From assembly GCA_017408685.1 (NCBI GenBank), contig JAFQUE010000094.1, forward strand, positions 62,001-126,000: DNA of 64,000 bases, read 5' to 3'. Positions 25,337-35,631 of this stretch are shown piece by piece. The position numbers and the translations under genes were made by a program. The notes under the pieces were generated by a model, which saw only the letters and a list, made by a program, of their open reading frames with translations, was not told the origin of the DNA and searched no databases. This DNA comes from Bacteroidaceae bacterium. GTDB lineage: Bacteria; Bacteroidota; Bacteroidia; Bacteroidales; Bacteroidaceae. Within the stretch, counting starts at the first letter, position 1; every line of letters begins with the position of its first letter.

Positions 25337-26839
25337 ATGAGAAATATATTCCGATATATTCCGTTGTTGTCTCTGCTTGCCGTCGTGGCCTGTTCTACGC
25401 AGGTACCGCGGGAATATGAAACGGTAAATGCACTGCCTGCTGTTTTCCCCGAATACACGAATGTGACAATACCATGCAATATTGCTCCGTTGACATTCAG
25501 GATTGAGAATGAAGCCGAGGATTATGTAACGTCGTTCAAGGTCGGCGATAAAGAAACCGTGGTTGCCGGTAGCGAAGTGGCCCTCTCCATGGACGAGTGG
25601 AACGGACTTCTGGCCGAGGCAAAGGGCGACAGTATAAAAATTGATGTCTTTGCCAGGGTGGCGGGTGGCTGGAGAAAGTACAACACTTTTGTCTTCATTG
25701 TCTCTGAGGACGAGGTCGACCCTTACATATCCTACCGTTTGATACCGCCCTCTTATGTCGCATACGAGAAACTGACGATAAACCAGCGTGCCCTCTCCAA
25801 CTACGACGAGGATGTCATCTTCAGCAACCAGATGATCAATGCGGAACCTAATGGCCAGTGTATAAATTGTCATGCATACAAGAACTACAGGACCGACAAT
25901 ATGCAGTTCCATGTGCGTCAGACTCTGGGAGGAACGGTTTTTGTACATAACGGCGAGATGAAGAAGGTGAACATGAAGTGTGATTCAACCATATCGGCAG
26001 GTGTATATCCGTCGTTCAATCCCAAGTATGACCTGGTTGCTTACTCTGTCAATACAACAGGTCAGGTTTTTCATACCAGGCATGCCAATAAGGTTGAGGT
26101 TCAGGATACCCTGAGCGATATTATCGTGTATAATCCGGTTGCCGAGACTGTTACGAAGGTTGCGTCCGACCCCAATGCCCTTGAGGTGTTCCCGACCTGG
26201 TCACCCGATGGGGAAACACTCTATTATTGTGTTGCCGACGTTGAGTGTGACGACCCTTCAAAGACCCGTGTTACCCAGTTGGTAGAGGGGTATAAAGATA
26301 TAAAATACGACATTGTGCGCCGTTCCTGGAATCCCGTGACCGGTACCTTTGGGAATGTAGATACGGTGTTCCTTGCCACGGCATTGGGTAAGAGCGCCAC
26401 ATTCCCGCGTGTGTCGCCATGCGGAAAGTTCCTGCTTTTTGCATTGGGCGAATATGGCTGTTTCCATATATGGCACAAGGACGCCGACCTCTATCTCCTG
26501 AGTCTTGAGGACGGCACGTATTGGCCGCTTGAGAAGGCGAATTCGCCGTTTGCCGAGAGTTATCACTCATGGAGCAGCAACGGGCGCTGGATTCTTTTTG
26601 CAAGCCGCCGCAAGGAGAACAATTACAGCCGTCTATACCTGGCTCATGTGAATGCAGACGGTTCAAGTGACAAGGCGTTTGTATTGCCGCAAAGAACATC
26701 CGGTCATTATGATTTCTTCGACCGCTCATACAATGTTCCTGAGTTCATGATTGAGCCCGTATCCATTACTCCGCAAGAGTTTGCCGAGGTGGTCAAAGGT
26801 GAACCGGTAAGTGTTAAATATTCGTCAAATGCAAAGTGA
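25337..26839 (+). CDS. Lipoprotein with single c-type heme motif and TolB/PD40-like propeller
   Basis: 500-residue exported lipoprotein (lipobox LAVVAC near residue 18). Residues ~25-130 form a beta-rich domain. At residues 175-179 there is one CINCH motif, the CxxCH pattern of covalent heme c attachment, preceded by NGQ and followed by AYKNYR. Residues ~220-470 contain PD40/TolB-type blade repeats (YPSFNPKYDLVAYS, FPTWSPDGETLYYC, FPRVSPCGKFLLF, YHSWSSNGRWILF). It directly follows the DUF6057-like gene. Whether heme is really bound cannot be told; the motif could be structural. Confidence 0.75.
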   Translation: MRNIFRYIPLLSLLAVVACSTQVPREYETVNALPAVFPEYTNVTIPCNIAPLTFRIENEAEDYVTSFKVGDKETVVAGSEVALSMDEWNGLLAEAKGDSIKIDVFARVAGGWRKYNTFVFIVSEDEVDPYISYRLIPPSYVAYEKLTINQRALSNYDEDVIFSNQMINAEPNGQCINCHAYKNYRTDNMQFHVRQTLGGTVFVHNGEMKKVNMKCDSTISAGVYPSFNPKYDLVAYSVNTTGQVFHTRHANKVEVQDTLSDIIVYNPVAETVTKVASDPNALEVFPTWSPDGETLYYCVADVECDDPSKTRVTQLVEGYKDIKYDIVRRSWNPVTGTFGNVDTVFLATALGKSATFPRVSPCGKFLLFALGEYGCFHIWHKDADLYLLSLEDGTYWPLEKANSPFAESYHSWSSNGRWILFASRRKENNYSRLYLAHVNADGSSDKAFVLPQRTSGHYDFFDRSYNVPEFMIEPVSITPQEFAEVVKGEPVSVKYSSNAK

Positions 26840-26875
26840 AATTTAACACTCTATTGTTAAATAAATAAAATTCGC

Positions 26876-26921
26876 AAAAAATCTCTTCTTTGGCATTTGT
26901 TAGCCCGAGAAGAGATTTTTT
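26876..26921 (+). terminator. Intrinsic terminator after the heme/propeller lipoprotein gene
   Basis: A 14-bp stem (A-run plus TCTCTTCT pairing with AGAAGAGA plus T-run) with an 18-nt loop, followed by TTTTTTTCTG. It lies 37 bp past the stop codon and separates this unit from the FAS1/Sus locus. Confidence 0.8.
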
Positions 26922-26996
26922 TCTGTTAAAAAGTGAAAAAATCGGTGCAGAGGTGAAAAAAAAATCGGTTTTGTGCGAAATATTATTTAAAAGTCT

Positions 26997-27004
26997 TATT
27001 TTTG
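26997..27004 (+). promoter_or_regulatory. -7 element (TATTTTTG) of the FAS1-SusCD locus
   Basis: TATTTTTG matches TAnnTTTG, with a TTTTG 23 bp upstream (26969-26973), slightly farther than the usual 19-20 bp. It lies 80 bp before the start of the first FAS1 gene, leaving a long AT-rich leader. It is the only strong promoter-like signal before 42699, consistent with one long transcript. Confidence 0.55.
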
Positions 27005-27084
27005 CACATTACCAAAGGGTATTTTATGCCCTGGCGTGATATGCTTAAAAAAATGAAAAATAATAATTAATAAATTTTGTACTT

Positions 27085-30000
27085 ATGTTTAAGCACCGTT
27101 TAAGTAAATTCGGCAAAGCATCGCTTTATGTGATGTGCATGCTTCTTGCAGGCGGTTCGTTTGTCTCATGTGAAGATGAATATTTCTATGACGACAGGGA
27201 ACCGGAATGGTTGGGCGCAAGTATCTATGATTTCCTTAACGAAGGTTCGTCGGGTCACACCTACAAAAACTTCGTCGAACTCATCGACAGTCTTGGAGAG
27301 AGGGAAACGCTTGCACACACAGGTAGTAAAACTCTTTTCATTGCCGATGACGTGGCATTCCAGCACTTCTTCAAGAATAACCCATGGAATGTCAAGAGCG
27401 TTGCCGAAATGTCTAAGGCGCAGATGAAGATTCTGCTTTACAGCGCAATGCTTGACAATGCAATGCTGCTTGATATGTTGTCAAGCGACGGTCCCGATGT
27501 CTCTAACGAAGGCAAACGCCTGCGTCGTGAAACTTCGGTTTCCGACATAGACACCATTGAACTTACCGATAAAAGACCGCTGTACAACAAGTTCTGGGAC
27601 GCACGTTACGGAACCGGCAGCAAAAAAATCCGTTTGGCCAAGGATGGCTCAAAACCTATGATGGTGCATTTCTTGCCTGATTATTTGAAGAATAATGATA
27701 TAAAGCCGTCTGATATGAATGTCCTTTTCAAGAAAAGCGATGGAACTCAGGCAAAGACCTATGCCGAAGGTGAGGCTTTTGTTTTCGGCAACAAACTTGT
27801 AACCAGCGATATACCTATGGACGGTTTCTCTGACGATAATATGACCATTGTATGTAAAAACGGTTATCTCTATCGCCTTGACAGCGTCCTTCTCCCTCCG
27901 TCAAACATGGCCGAGGAATTACGCCGTCGTGAAGATACCAAAGTGTTCAGTTACATGCTTGACCGCTTCTGTATTCCTGAATATAATGCACGTTTGTCGC
28001 AGGACTTCAATGCTTACTATGGTACGAATGACAGTATCTTCTGTCTGCGATACATAGACGGTGCAGGGTCGAATTTTAATGATGAAGTAAAGTTGAAAAC
28101 ATGGTACATAATGTTGGATGAAGTTGACGCTGCACCTGCGGCAGACGAACTTCTGAAGTTTGACCCGGGACGTAATGATATCAATGACGGTACTTCAGGG
28201 GCGGGTGCAGATATGGCTGCAATGTTCGTGCCTAAAGATGATGTCATGTTTGACTACTTTGTGAACGGTCCCGGTGTGTTCCTGCTTCAGAACTTCGCAC
28301 CACATGTGGAGGTTGTTGCCGGCGATGGTTACGAGTCTTTGATTCGTGCACTCAATTGTGTGCCTGAGAACAATGTGGCAGAGTTTGTCAACAATCTCAT
28401 GCATGAATCCTTTGCAGGTTCGGTACCAAGCAAGTTTACAAAAGTCGTGAACGACGCCAAGGATGAGATGGGACTTGCACCGGAACATGTTGACGAATGC
28501 GTGATTGCAAACAACGGTGTCATATACCTAATGAATACTGTATTTGGTCCGCAATCATTTGAGGCGGTGTCTGCACCATTGCTTTTCTTTGCCAACATGA
28601 GTATAATGAATCAAGTGAATATTGCTCTCAAATACGACTATTATCTTCTTGCAATGAAGTCTGTGTATAGTTTTATCGTACCCGACGATACGGCGTTCGT
28701 CTATTACGACCCGGCGAGCAAGGTACTTGAAAAAACAGAACCCACGGCTTATGTATACCATTACAATAGCGAAAATCCGAAAAATAACACCAGCAGCAAG
28801 CAATTATGGTATGAAGAGTATAAATATAATAAAGGTACTTATGAACTGGAGGGTACTCCTATAACAACAGGTGAGGCAGCACTCGGGTCCGGAGAACACA
28901 GAACCCGTATGACCGACCTTATGGAGTATCTTATTGTCGTTCACGACGAGGGTGATGGTATAATATTGCCCGATGGTACACCAAACAACAAAAAGTATCA
29001 CCAGACAAAGGGTTATGGCACAATTAAAGTCGATACCAGCAATCCTGACCGAATCAAATTCTGGGGTGGAGAACAGTTGGAGAACGGTGCCGATATAGTT
29101 GCGGCAGCAACATATCCACAGAAGAATGGATATACATTCTGTACAGTTCCCGAAGAAGGATTTTCAGGTATTCCTACACCGCCTACAAGGTCTGTACACT
29201 CATACGTTATTGATGAAGCTCAGGACGAGTCACATCCTTTCCATGAGTTCGGTAATCTGTGTGTGCCTGCAGGCGTCGGTGAATTTGAGGCTGTGATGTT
29301 GCAACTCTTCCCCGAGGAGGTAAGCAATGTAACGTCAAGAGGAAAACTCTACAGCGATTCAACCAAACTATATTCTATCTTCTATACCAAGAAGAACTGT
29401 GTTGTTAGCAGTAACGGCGTTGAGAACGACGATTACACCGCTGCCAAGAAAACAAATGAAATCAATAACTTGGTATCATTCTTCAATACATATCATTACA
29501 CCGTTTATGTGCCGTCAAACGAGGCTGTGAAGGAACAGATTGATTCGGGTCTTCCGCAGTGGGAAGACATCCTTGAAACAGCCAAGGTGGCACCAAAGAA
29601 GGCTGCAGCGCAAATGCGCCTGCTCAACAGTTTCCTGCGTTACCATTTCCAGGATAACTCTGTTTATGTAGATGCAGTGCCATTCTCTATGCCATTGCCG
29701 GGCGGCGGCTCCAAGAGCGAGGCCAACTTCTCTACAGCTGTGGTAAATCCCAAAACATCGCGCTTCTATGAGACTACTGTCACTACTGTTGATGGAACTC
29801 TGCAGATTACCGACCAGTTGGGTAGGACCGCAAAGGTCAACAAGGCATCAGGCGCCGAGCATGAGACTTGGAATATTATGGCACGTGATATCGAATATGA
29901 GACAAAGACTGTCCAAGGTACGAAAACTCCTAATACCATCAAGACTTCATCGTTCTCTGTAATTCACTCTATCGACAATGTGCTGTTGCACGAAGGACTC

Positions 30001-30399
30001 TTTGGTTTCGATGGTCGTTATTGCCGTTATGCCAACGATGGTGAACTTGTTGATGAGATGGATATTGAGCATGGTGATAAAACCGTTGCCCATCGTGTAG
30101 CCAACTGCGGAAAAGCCCAGATTGCAGACGCAAACGGTGCAATGAAGAGTGTGCGTTTGGCATACCTCATGCGCGAGTTGAGCGAAGGCGAAGAAGGATA
30201 TGATTCAAAATATACCCGCGAGGCTTATGTACTTGATGAAAATGGTCAGAAGATACTCATAACCAATGAAGGTTTCTTGGTGAAAGTAAGTACGGACGAC
30301 GATGTTATAACGTATGAATACGCTGTGGATGAAAATAATGTCCGACTCAGAATCGATGAATCCGGTAATATCTGTAAAGAAAATGAGTCTGCAAAATAA
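27085..30399 (+). CDS. Large FAS1 (fasciclin)-repeat surface lipoprotein
   Basis: 1104-residue SPII lipoprotein (lipobox region GSFVSCED, Cys near residue 30). Four segments show the FAS1 core pattern 'YT.F.P.D.AF': TLFIADDVAF near residue 82, AMFVPKDDVMF near 378, YSFIVPDDTAF near 527 and YTVYVPSNEAV near 803, each followed by helical stretches as in fasciclin domains. FAS1 domains mediate adhesion or ligand binding. It opens the 15.6-kb locus, 28 bp before a SusC gene. By analogy with the extra lipoproteins of Sus systems it may bind the nutrient at the surface, but the ligand is unknown. Confidence 0.75.
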   Translation: MFKHRLSKFGKASLYVMCMLLAGGSFVSCEDEYFYDDREPEWLGASIYDFLNEGSSGHTYKNFVELIDSLGERETLAHTGSKTLFIADDVAFQHFFKNNPWNVKSVAEMSKAQMKILLYSAMLDNAMLLDMLSSDGPDVSNEGKRLRRETSVSDIDTIELTDKRPLYNKFWDARYGTGSKKIRLAKDGSKPMMVHFLPDYLKNNDIKPSDMNVLFKKSDGTQAKTYAEGEAFVFGNKLVTSDIPMDGFSDDNMTIVCKNGYLYRLDSVLLPPSNMAEELRRREDTKVFSYMLDRFCIPEYNARLSQDFNAYYGTNDSIFCLRYIDGAGSNFNDEVKLKTWYIMLDEVDAAPAADELLKFDPGRNDINDGTSGAGADMAAMFVPKDDVMFDYFVNGPGVFLLQNFAPHVEVVAGDGYESLIRALNCVPENNVAEFVNNLMHESFAGSVPSKFTKVVNDAKDEMGLAPEHVDECVIANNGVIYLMNTVFGPQSFEAVSAPLLFFANMSIMNQVNIALKYDYYLLAMKSVYSFIVPDDTAFVYYDPASKVLEKTEPTAYVYHYNSENPKNNTSSKQLWYEEYKYNKGTYELEGTPITTGEAALGSGEHRTRMTDLMEYLIVVHDEGDGIILPDGTPNNKKYHQTKGYGTIKVDTSNPDRIKFWGGEQLENGADIVAAATYPQKNGYTFCTVPEEGFSGIPTPPTRSVHSYVIDEAQDESHPFHEFGNLCVPAGVGEFEAVMLQLFPEEVSNVTSRGKLYSDSTKLYSIFYTKKNCVVSSNGVENDDYTAAKKTNEINNLVSFFNTYHYTVYVPSNEAVKEQIDSGLPQWEDILETAKVAPKKAAAQMRLLNSFLRYHFQDNSVYVDAVPFSMPLPGGGSKSEANFSTAVVNPKTSRFYETTVTTVDGTLQITDQLGRTAKVNKASGAEHETWNIMARDIEYETKTVQGTKTPNTIKTSSFSVIHSIDNVLLHEGLFGFDGRYCRYANDGELVDEMDIEHGDKTVAHRVANCGKAQIADANGAMKSVRLAYLMRELSEGEEGYDSKYTREAYVLDENGQKILITNEGFLVKVSTDDDVITYEYAVDENNVRLRIDESGNICKENESAK

Positions 30400-30427
30400 C
30401 AGTGATGTAGAATAAACATAATTAGCC

Positions 30428-33400
30428 ATGATAAAAATAAAGAAATTATTGCTACTCGCGCTTTTCAGCTCTTTGAGCAGTATGGTTTTGGCACAAAAGG
30501 GTGCGAGAATTTCGGGTACGATAACCAGTGACGCCGAAGGTCCACTAATTATGGTGAACATCACCGAGCGTGACAACAGTAACCGTATCATTAACCACAG
30601 TGCAACCGATTTTGAAGGAAACTTCTCTATGGTTGTGAAAAGTACTGCCAACGAGCTTGAAATCACCTATATCGGTTACAAGACACAGCGAATTCCCATT
30701 GGCAGTCGCACAGTCTTCAATATAAAGATGGTCGAGGACAACATGCTTGAGGAGGTACAGGTTGTAGCCAAGCAGGTACAGCGTTCAGGCGGTCTTGACA
30801 TTCTTGAGAGAGAAATGACGCATGCGACACAGAAGATAAGCATGGAGGATATGGAAGGTCTTTCGTTTGCCTCTGTCGACCAGGCGCTCCAAGGTCAGAT
30901 TGCAGGTCTTGACGTCGTTTTCAATTCCGGTGACGTTGGTTCGGGAACCCAAATGCGTTTGCGCGGTAACTCTGTACTTGATGGTTCAATGGGCGACGCG
31001 AATCCGCTTATTGTGGTAGATGACAACATCTTCGAAGTCAATGATACCGATTTTGATTTTGAAACAGCGACCCAGGACAAGTTTGCCGACCTTTTGATGG
31101 TGAATACAGAGGATATTGCCGAAATTGAGGTTCTGAAGGATGCTGCCTCATGTGCGGTGTACGGTTCACGCGGTGCCAACGGTGTCATCAAAATCAAGAC
31201 AAAGCGTGGTAAGCGTGGTCCCACACGTGTCAGTTTCTCATATAAATTCCAGGATAAGTGGACACCGAAGGGTCTTAATCTTCTCACCGGTGACGACTAT
31301 ACAATGCTCATGAAGCAGGCACTTTTCAACCAGAATCCCGAGAATGCTGTAATTCCGGAGTTGAACTACCAGAAGACATTCCCCGAGTATGAGAACTACA
31401 ACAATAATACCGATTGGGTAGATGCAGTCTCAAAACACGGATACAGCAATGATTACAATATCAATATCTCCGGTGGTGGTGAGAAGGCAACATTCCGTAT
31501 TTCAGCAGGTTATCGTGATGAGACAGGTCAGGTGATAGGTCAGTACTGGCAACGTTTTACAACACGTCTTGCTCTTGACTACTATGTGTCTGAACGAATC
31601 AAGGTTATTGCAGACTTCTCGTTTACCTATAACAAGAACAAGGAGAATACAATGCACCTTCTCAACGAGGCATTGCACAGAATGCCTAATATGAGTATCT
31701 ACAGGCAGGATTCAATCGGTAACAACACCGATGACTACTATGCAATGCTTGATTATGAAGAAAGCAAGCGTAATGAACTCCAGAAAAAACTGAACGGTCA
31801 AAAGAACCCTGTTGCCGTAGGTAATCTTGCCGACTACAAGACTGACAAATACAGTATCAGTCCGCAGATTACGTTCGAGTATAATCTTCTTGGTCTTGAG
31901 GACAATGAGACCCAGTTGAAGTATCGCGGTATGGTTAACCTCAACGCTTCTACATCTGCGACAACGTTGTATCAGCCGGCTGCAATATCAATGGCCGACT
32001 GGAATGCCGACGAAAAGAACAATTCGAAATCCGATGATAGCAAGAGTTTGAGTTTCACAACACGTCATCAACTTATCTTTACTCCTTACCTTGGGCACAA
32101 GGACCACTTCATGACAATGAATGCCCAGTTCGAATTAAGGACGGGTAGCGGCAACTCGCAGAACTCTACTGCATTGGGTCTGCCGAGCGGCAACATAAGC
32201 AGTTCTACTGTTAATTCAAAACTTGGCGGTGCCGGTACCGGTAAATGGGAAAGTCGCAATATCAGTTTTGTTTGGGACGCCCACTACTCATACAAGTCAA
32301 AATATGCTTTGCGCTTGGCTGTTCGTGGCGAGGGTCTTACCTCTATGGGTGACGACAGAAAATGGGTCGCTTATCCATCTGTCTCTGCCCGTTGGAACAT
32401 CATTGATGAGCCTTGGATGGAATGGGCACGTCCGGTTGTGAGCATGCTTTCTGTACGTCCGGGTTGGGGTATGGACGGTCATGCCCCGGGTGAGAATATG
32501 ACTTTCAACAGTTATTCACCATATCAGTATAGACAATGGGTATCCAACGATCAGTCTATTTTGCACGACCTCTCATATCTTGGTATGGCTGCATTCAAAA
32601 TGGACGGTATCCGTTTGACTGACCTTCGTTGTTCACGCAAGAGCGAGTGGAATGTCGGTTCCGACTTCGGTTTCTTCAATGGCTTGTTCACCGGTGCATT
32701 CAACTACTATAACGGTGTAACATCTGAGCAGTTGATTTCCGGTTACAGAATACCGTCAACCACAGGTTATTCCTCTTTGGCATACAAGAACTCCGGTTCA
32801 ATGAGGAACTCGGGATGGGAACTTAACCTTAACCTAAATAATATAAAGATTGTAAAAGACCTCTCACTGTCTCTCTTCTTCAATATCGGTAACAACTACA
32901 ACGAGATTCTTGAACTTGAAGAAGCGTATCTTGAGGCACGTAACGGAACCTATGATAAACCCGAGAATAGCAAATATCTGCCTCGTATACAGATAGGCAA
33001 CCCCAGCGGTGCCATCTACGGTTTCCGCTATAAGGGTGTGTACCGTTACAGTTACAAGAACTGGGAAAAGGCACTTGCCGAAGAGGCAGCAGGTCGTGAT
33101 GGCACATGTCCTATCGTAAGGGACGCCGAAGGTAATGTCGTATATCAGGCCAACGGAACTCCAAAGCCAATGGTACTCTTCTACGATAATGAGACCAAGA
33201 CCAGTAAATATACATTCCGTGGCGGTGATGCGATATACGAGGATATAAACCACGACGGTACAATAAACCAACTCGATATCGTGTATCTGGGTAATTCCAA
33301 TCCCGCGGCACAGGGTGGTTTCGGCCTTACTCTGCGTTACAAGAAGTGGACTTTGAGAACCAACTTCACATATCGTTGGGGTGTGGATGTAGTGAACAGT

Positions 33401-33796
33401 TCACGTATGAACTTCGAGAACATGGCTACATTCAACAACCAGAGCCGTTCTGTAAACTGGCGTTGGCGCAAGGAGGGTGACATGACCGAAATTCCCCGTG
33501 CGGTATATGGTAATGAAAGTGCCTACAACTATTTGGGTAGCGACCGTTATGTAGAGGACGCTTCATACGTGCGTTTCTCTTATCTGCAGTTGTCTTACTC
33601 TTTCGAACCGGCATGGCTGAAGAAGATTGGTCTCAAGAACTTGAATCTCTTTGCTTCGGTCGACAACATCTGTTTCTGGTCAAAGTACACCGGTCTTGAA
33701 CCGGAGATTGCGTCAAGTGGTGATGGTATCGCATACGACGGTTCAAAGACTCCACGTCCACGCTCATATACACTCTCACTTTCGTTTGGTTTCTAA
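30428..33796 (+). CDS. SusC/RagA-type TonB-dependent outer-membrane transporter (module 1)
   Basis: 1122-residue outer-membrane channel. A signal peptide (ends near MVLAQ), a carboxypeptidase-regulatory-like beta domain (ISGTITSDAEGP ... YIGYKTQRI, residues ~25-105), then the TonB plug with LRGNSVLDG, NPLIVVDD and the SusC signature EVLKDAASCAVYGSRGANGVI around residues 235-256, and a long beta-barrel ending in the aromatic terminus LSLSFGF. It imports a substrate together with the SusD lipoprotein encoded 12 bp downstream. No hydrolase or regulator beside the locus reveals the substrate. Confidence 0.93.
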   Translation: MIKIKKLLLLALFSSLSSMVLAQKGARISGTITSDAEGPLIMVNITERDNSNRIINHSATDFEGNFSMVVKSTANELEITYIGYKTQRIPIGSRTVFNIKMVEDNMLEEVQVVAKQVQRSGGLDILEREMTHATQKISMEDMEGLSFASVDQALQGQIAGLDVVFNSGDVGSGTQMRLRGNSVLDGSMGDANPLIVVDDNIFEVNDTDFDFETATQDKFADLLMVNTEDIAEIEVLKDAASCAVYGSRGANGVIKIKTKRGKRGPTRVSFSYKFQDKWTPKGLNLLTGDDYTMLMKQALFNQNPENAVIPELNYQKTFPEYENYNNNTDWVDAVSKHGYSNDYNINISGGGEKATFRISAGYRDETGQVIGQYWQRFTTRLALDYYVSERIKVIADFSFTYNKNKENTMHLLNEALHRMPNMSIYRQDSIGNNTDDYYAMLDYEESKRNELQKKLNGQKNPVAVGNLADYKTDKYSISPQITFEYNLLGLEDNETQLKYRGMVNLNASTSATTLYQPAAISMADWNADEKNNSKSDDSKSLSFTTRHQLIFTPYLGHKDHFMTMNAQFELRTGSGNSQNSTALGLPSGNISSSTVNSKLGGAGTGKWESRNISFVWDAHYSYKSKYALRLAVRGEGLTSMGDDRKWVAYPSVSARWNIIDEPWMEWARPVVSMLSVRPGWGMDGHAPGENMTFNSYSPYQYRQWVSNDQSILHDLSYLGMAAFKMDGIRLTDLRCSRKSEWNVGSDFGFFNGLFTGAFNYYNGVTSEQLISGYRIPSTTGYSSLAYKNSGSMRNSGWELNLNLNNIKIVKDLSLSLFFNIGNNYNEILELEEAYLEARNGTYDKPENSKYLPRIQIGNPSGAIYGFRYKGVYRYSYKNWEKALAEEAAGRDGTCPIVRDAEGNVVYQANGTPKPMVLFYDNETKTSKYTFRGGDAIYEDINHDGTINQLDIVYLGNSNPAAQGGFGLTLRYKKWTLRTNFTYRWGVDVVNSSRMNFENMATFNNQSRSVNWRWRKEGDMTEIPRAVYGNESAYNYLGSDRYVEDASYVRFSYLQLSYSFEPAWLKKIGLKNLNLFASVDNICFWSKYTGLEPEIASSGDGIAYDGSKTPRPRSYTLSLSFGF

Positions 33797-33808
33797 AAAT
33801 TGTCGACT

Positions 33809-35548
33809 ATGAAAAGAATATCCAAAATATATAAGAATTTACTCACACTGCTTGCAGTGTTGCTGTTTGCTAGTTCCTGTACAGATTATCTGACAATCAT
33901 TCCGCCGGACAAGACTACAGAGGAATTCTATTGGCAGACAGAGGATGATGTCAACGGTGTGCTTGCCAAGGCTTATCTTAACCTTCTCAGCACAGATGCC
34001 ATCAAAAAGGCTATTGTTTGGGGTGAACTCCGTTCCGAGACCTTGACAATACCTACCAACCCGAATTCTGAAATCAAATATGTTGTCGAGGCAAATCTTT
34101 TTGACGATAACGGTTATTGCAATTGGGCTATATACTATGAGGCAATACAGACAGCCAATCTTGTTATTGACCGTGCGCAGGATGTGCTTGAGCGTGACCC
34201 GGACTTTACCCAAGGTGACTGTGATGTCGTTCTTGGCGAGATGTACGCTCTTCGTGCCCTTGCCCACTTCTATCTTGTGCGTGCATTCCGCGATATCCCT
34301 ATGGCACTTGAGGTTGTCGATAAGGACTATAATATGCCACAGTATCCTCAGGTACATCCTTTGGTGGCCCTCAACCACATTATGGCCGACCTGGACAAAG
34401 CACAAGGATTGGTTATGAAATCCGGCAGTTTTGTCAATCTTGACGGACACAACCGCAATCTTGGACGTATAACGGAAAATGCAGTGTTGGCCATGAAAGC
34501 AGATGTGAACCTGTGGCGTGCTGCGTTTGCCCAGTATCATGAGAATAATACAGAACTTGTAGGTCCGAATGATGTGCAGAGGTATTATGATGATTGTATA
34601 AACGACTGCCGTACTATTGTTGCCAATATGGACCGTATGTTTGAGGCTGAAAACAAGGGTAACAAGGGCAATAAGGAGTCATATCCCTATAATCTTATAC
34701 AGAACGAAGGTAGTGCCGATTTAAAGAAACTGACTAAGAGCAGTACTGCGTTTGACGAGATTTTCGGTGCAGGTAACTCCAGCGAGTCCATCTTTGAATT
34801 GCAGGTAACCGGTACCAATGCAACCAATGGTTTTGCTCTTGGAACGCGTGATATGTATGGCGCGTCCGGAACTGCTTATGGTTATGACAAGAGTCTTGTA
34901 ATAGTGCCAAAGGATTTCCATAAAAACTATTCCGAAGATGATTTGCGCGCATTCTCGTTCTTGGATATCGAGGACCACAAAACCGGTAAGGAAGAGGGTT
35001 CTGTTTATGTTTGCAAATACAAGGCCATGTCGTCACCGGCTTATATGGGAAACTACCGCAATGCCGACAATTTTGCTGCAAACTGGATTGTATACCGTAA
35101 GACCGATGTGTTGCTGATGATGGCCGAGGCGCTTACTCTGCGTCCTTCATCTTCCGAAGATGACTACAAAGAGGCTTTCAATATTGTCAAGGCAATCAAT
35201 ACACGTTCACGTATGGACACGCTTAACATCAAGAAACCTTTGGATTTCAACAAATATAATAATAAGGAGACTTTGCATGAACTCGTGCTCAAGGAGCGTC
35301 TGCTTGAACTATCGTTTGAGGGCAAACGTTGGTTCGACCTCGTGCGCAAGGCTCTCAGGGAGAAGGATACAAAGAATATTCTGTTTGTAGCCAAGAAACT
35401 TGACAACGGCGCCGGTGCTGTACAGAGTAAGATGGCAACTATTGACGGTCTGTTCATGCCAATCCATAGAGATGAATTGCTTTACAATGAAAATCTGAAA
35501 CAGAATCCGGTTTACACCCGAGAAGATTCGTCTACGGAGATGAATTGA
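33809..35548 (+). CDS. SusD/RagB-type nutrient-binding lipoprotein (module 1)
   Basis: 579-residue lipoprotein with lipobox LFASSC near residue 24. SusD hallmarks are present: an N-terminal helical TPR part with MYALRALAHFYLVRAFRD (~residues 143-160) and the C-terminal region with LKERLLELSFEGKRWFDLVR (~493-513). It caps the SusC of the same module. The ATG at 33809 is chosen over the TTG at 33800. The gene starts 12 bp after SusC and is followed by the second FAS1 gene after 83 bp. Confidence 0.93.
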   Translation: MKRISKIYKNLLTLLAVLLFASSCTDYLTIIPPDKTTEEFYWQTEDDVNGVLAKAYLNLLSTDAIKKAIVWGELRSETLTIPTNPNSEIKYVVEANLFDDNGYCNWAIYYEAIQTANLVIDRAQDVLERDPDFTQGDCDVVLGEMYALRALAHFYLVRAFRDIPMALEVVDKDYNMPQYPQVHPLVALNHIMADLDKAQGLVMKSGSFVNLDGHNRNLGRITENAVLAMKADVNLWRAAFAQYHENNTELVGPNDVQRYYDDCINDCRTIVANMDRMFEAENKGNKGNKESYPYNLIQNEGSADLKKLTKSSTAFDEIFGAGNSSESIFELQVTGTNATNGFALGTRDMYGASGTAYGYDKSLVIVPKDFHKNYSEDDLRAFSFLDIEDHKTGKEEGSVYVCKYKAMSSPAYMGNYRNADNFAANWIVYRKTDVLLMMAEALTLRPSSSEDDYKEAFNIVKAINTRSRMDTLNIKKPLDFNKYNNKETLHELVLKERLLELSFEGKRWFDLVRKALREKDTKNILFVAKKLDNGAGAVQSKMATIDGLFMPIHRDELLYNENLKQNPVYTREDSSTEMN

Positions 35549-35631
35549 TGAGCAAACATTGAATTATATATAGGTTCATCCGTCGGTTTGCTTTGTGAGG
35601 ACAGATGGATGACCGGTTTGAAGGAAAGAAA

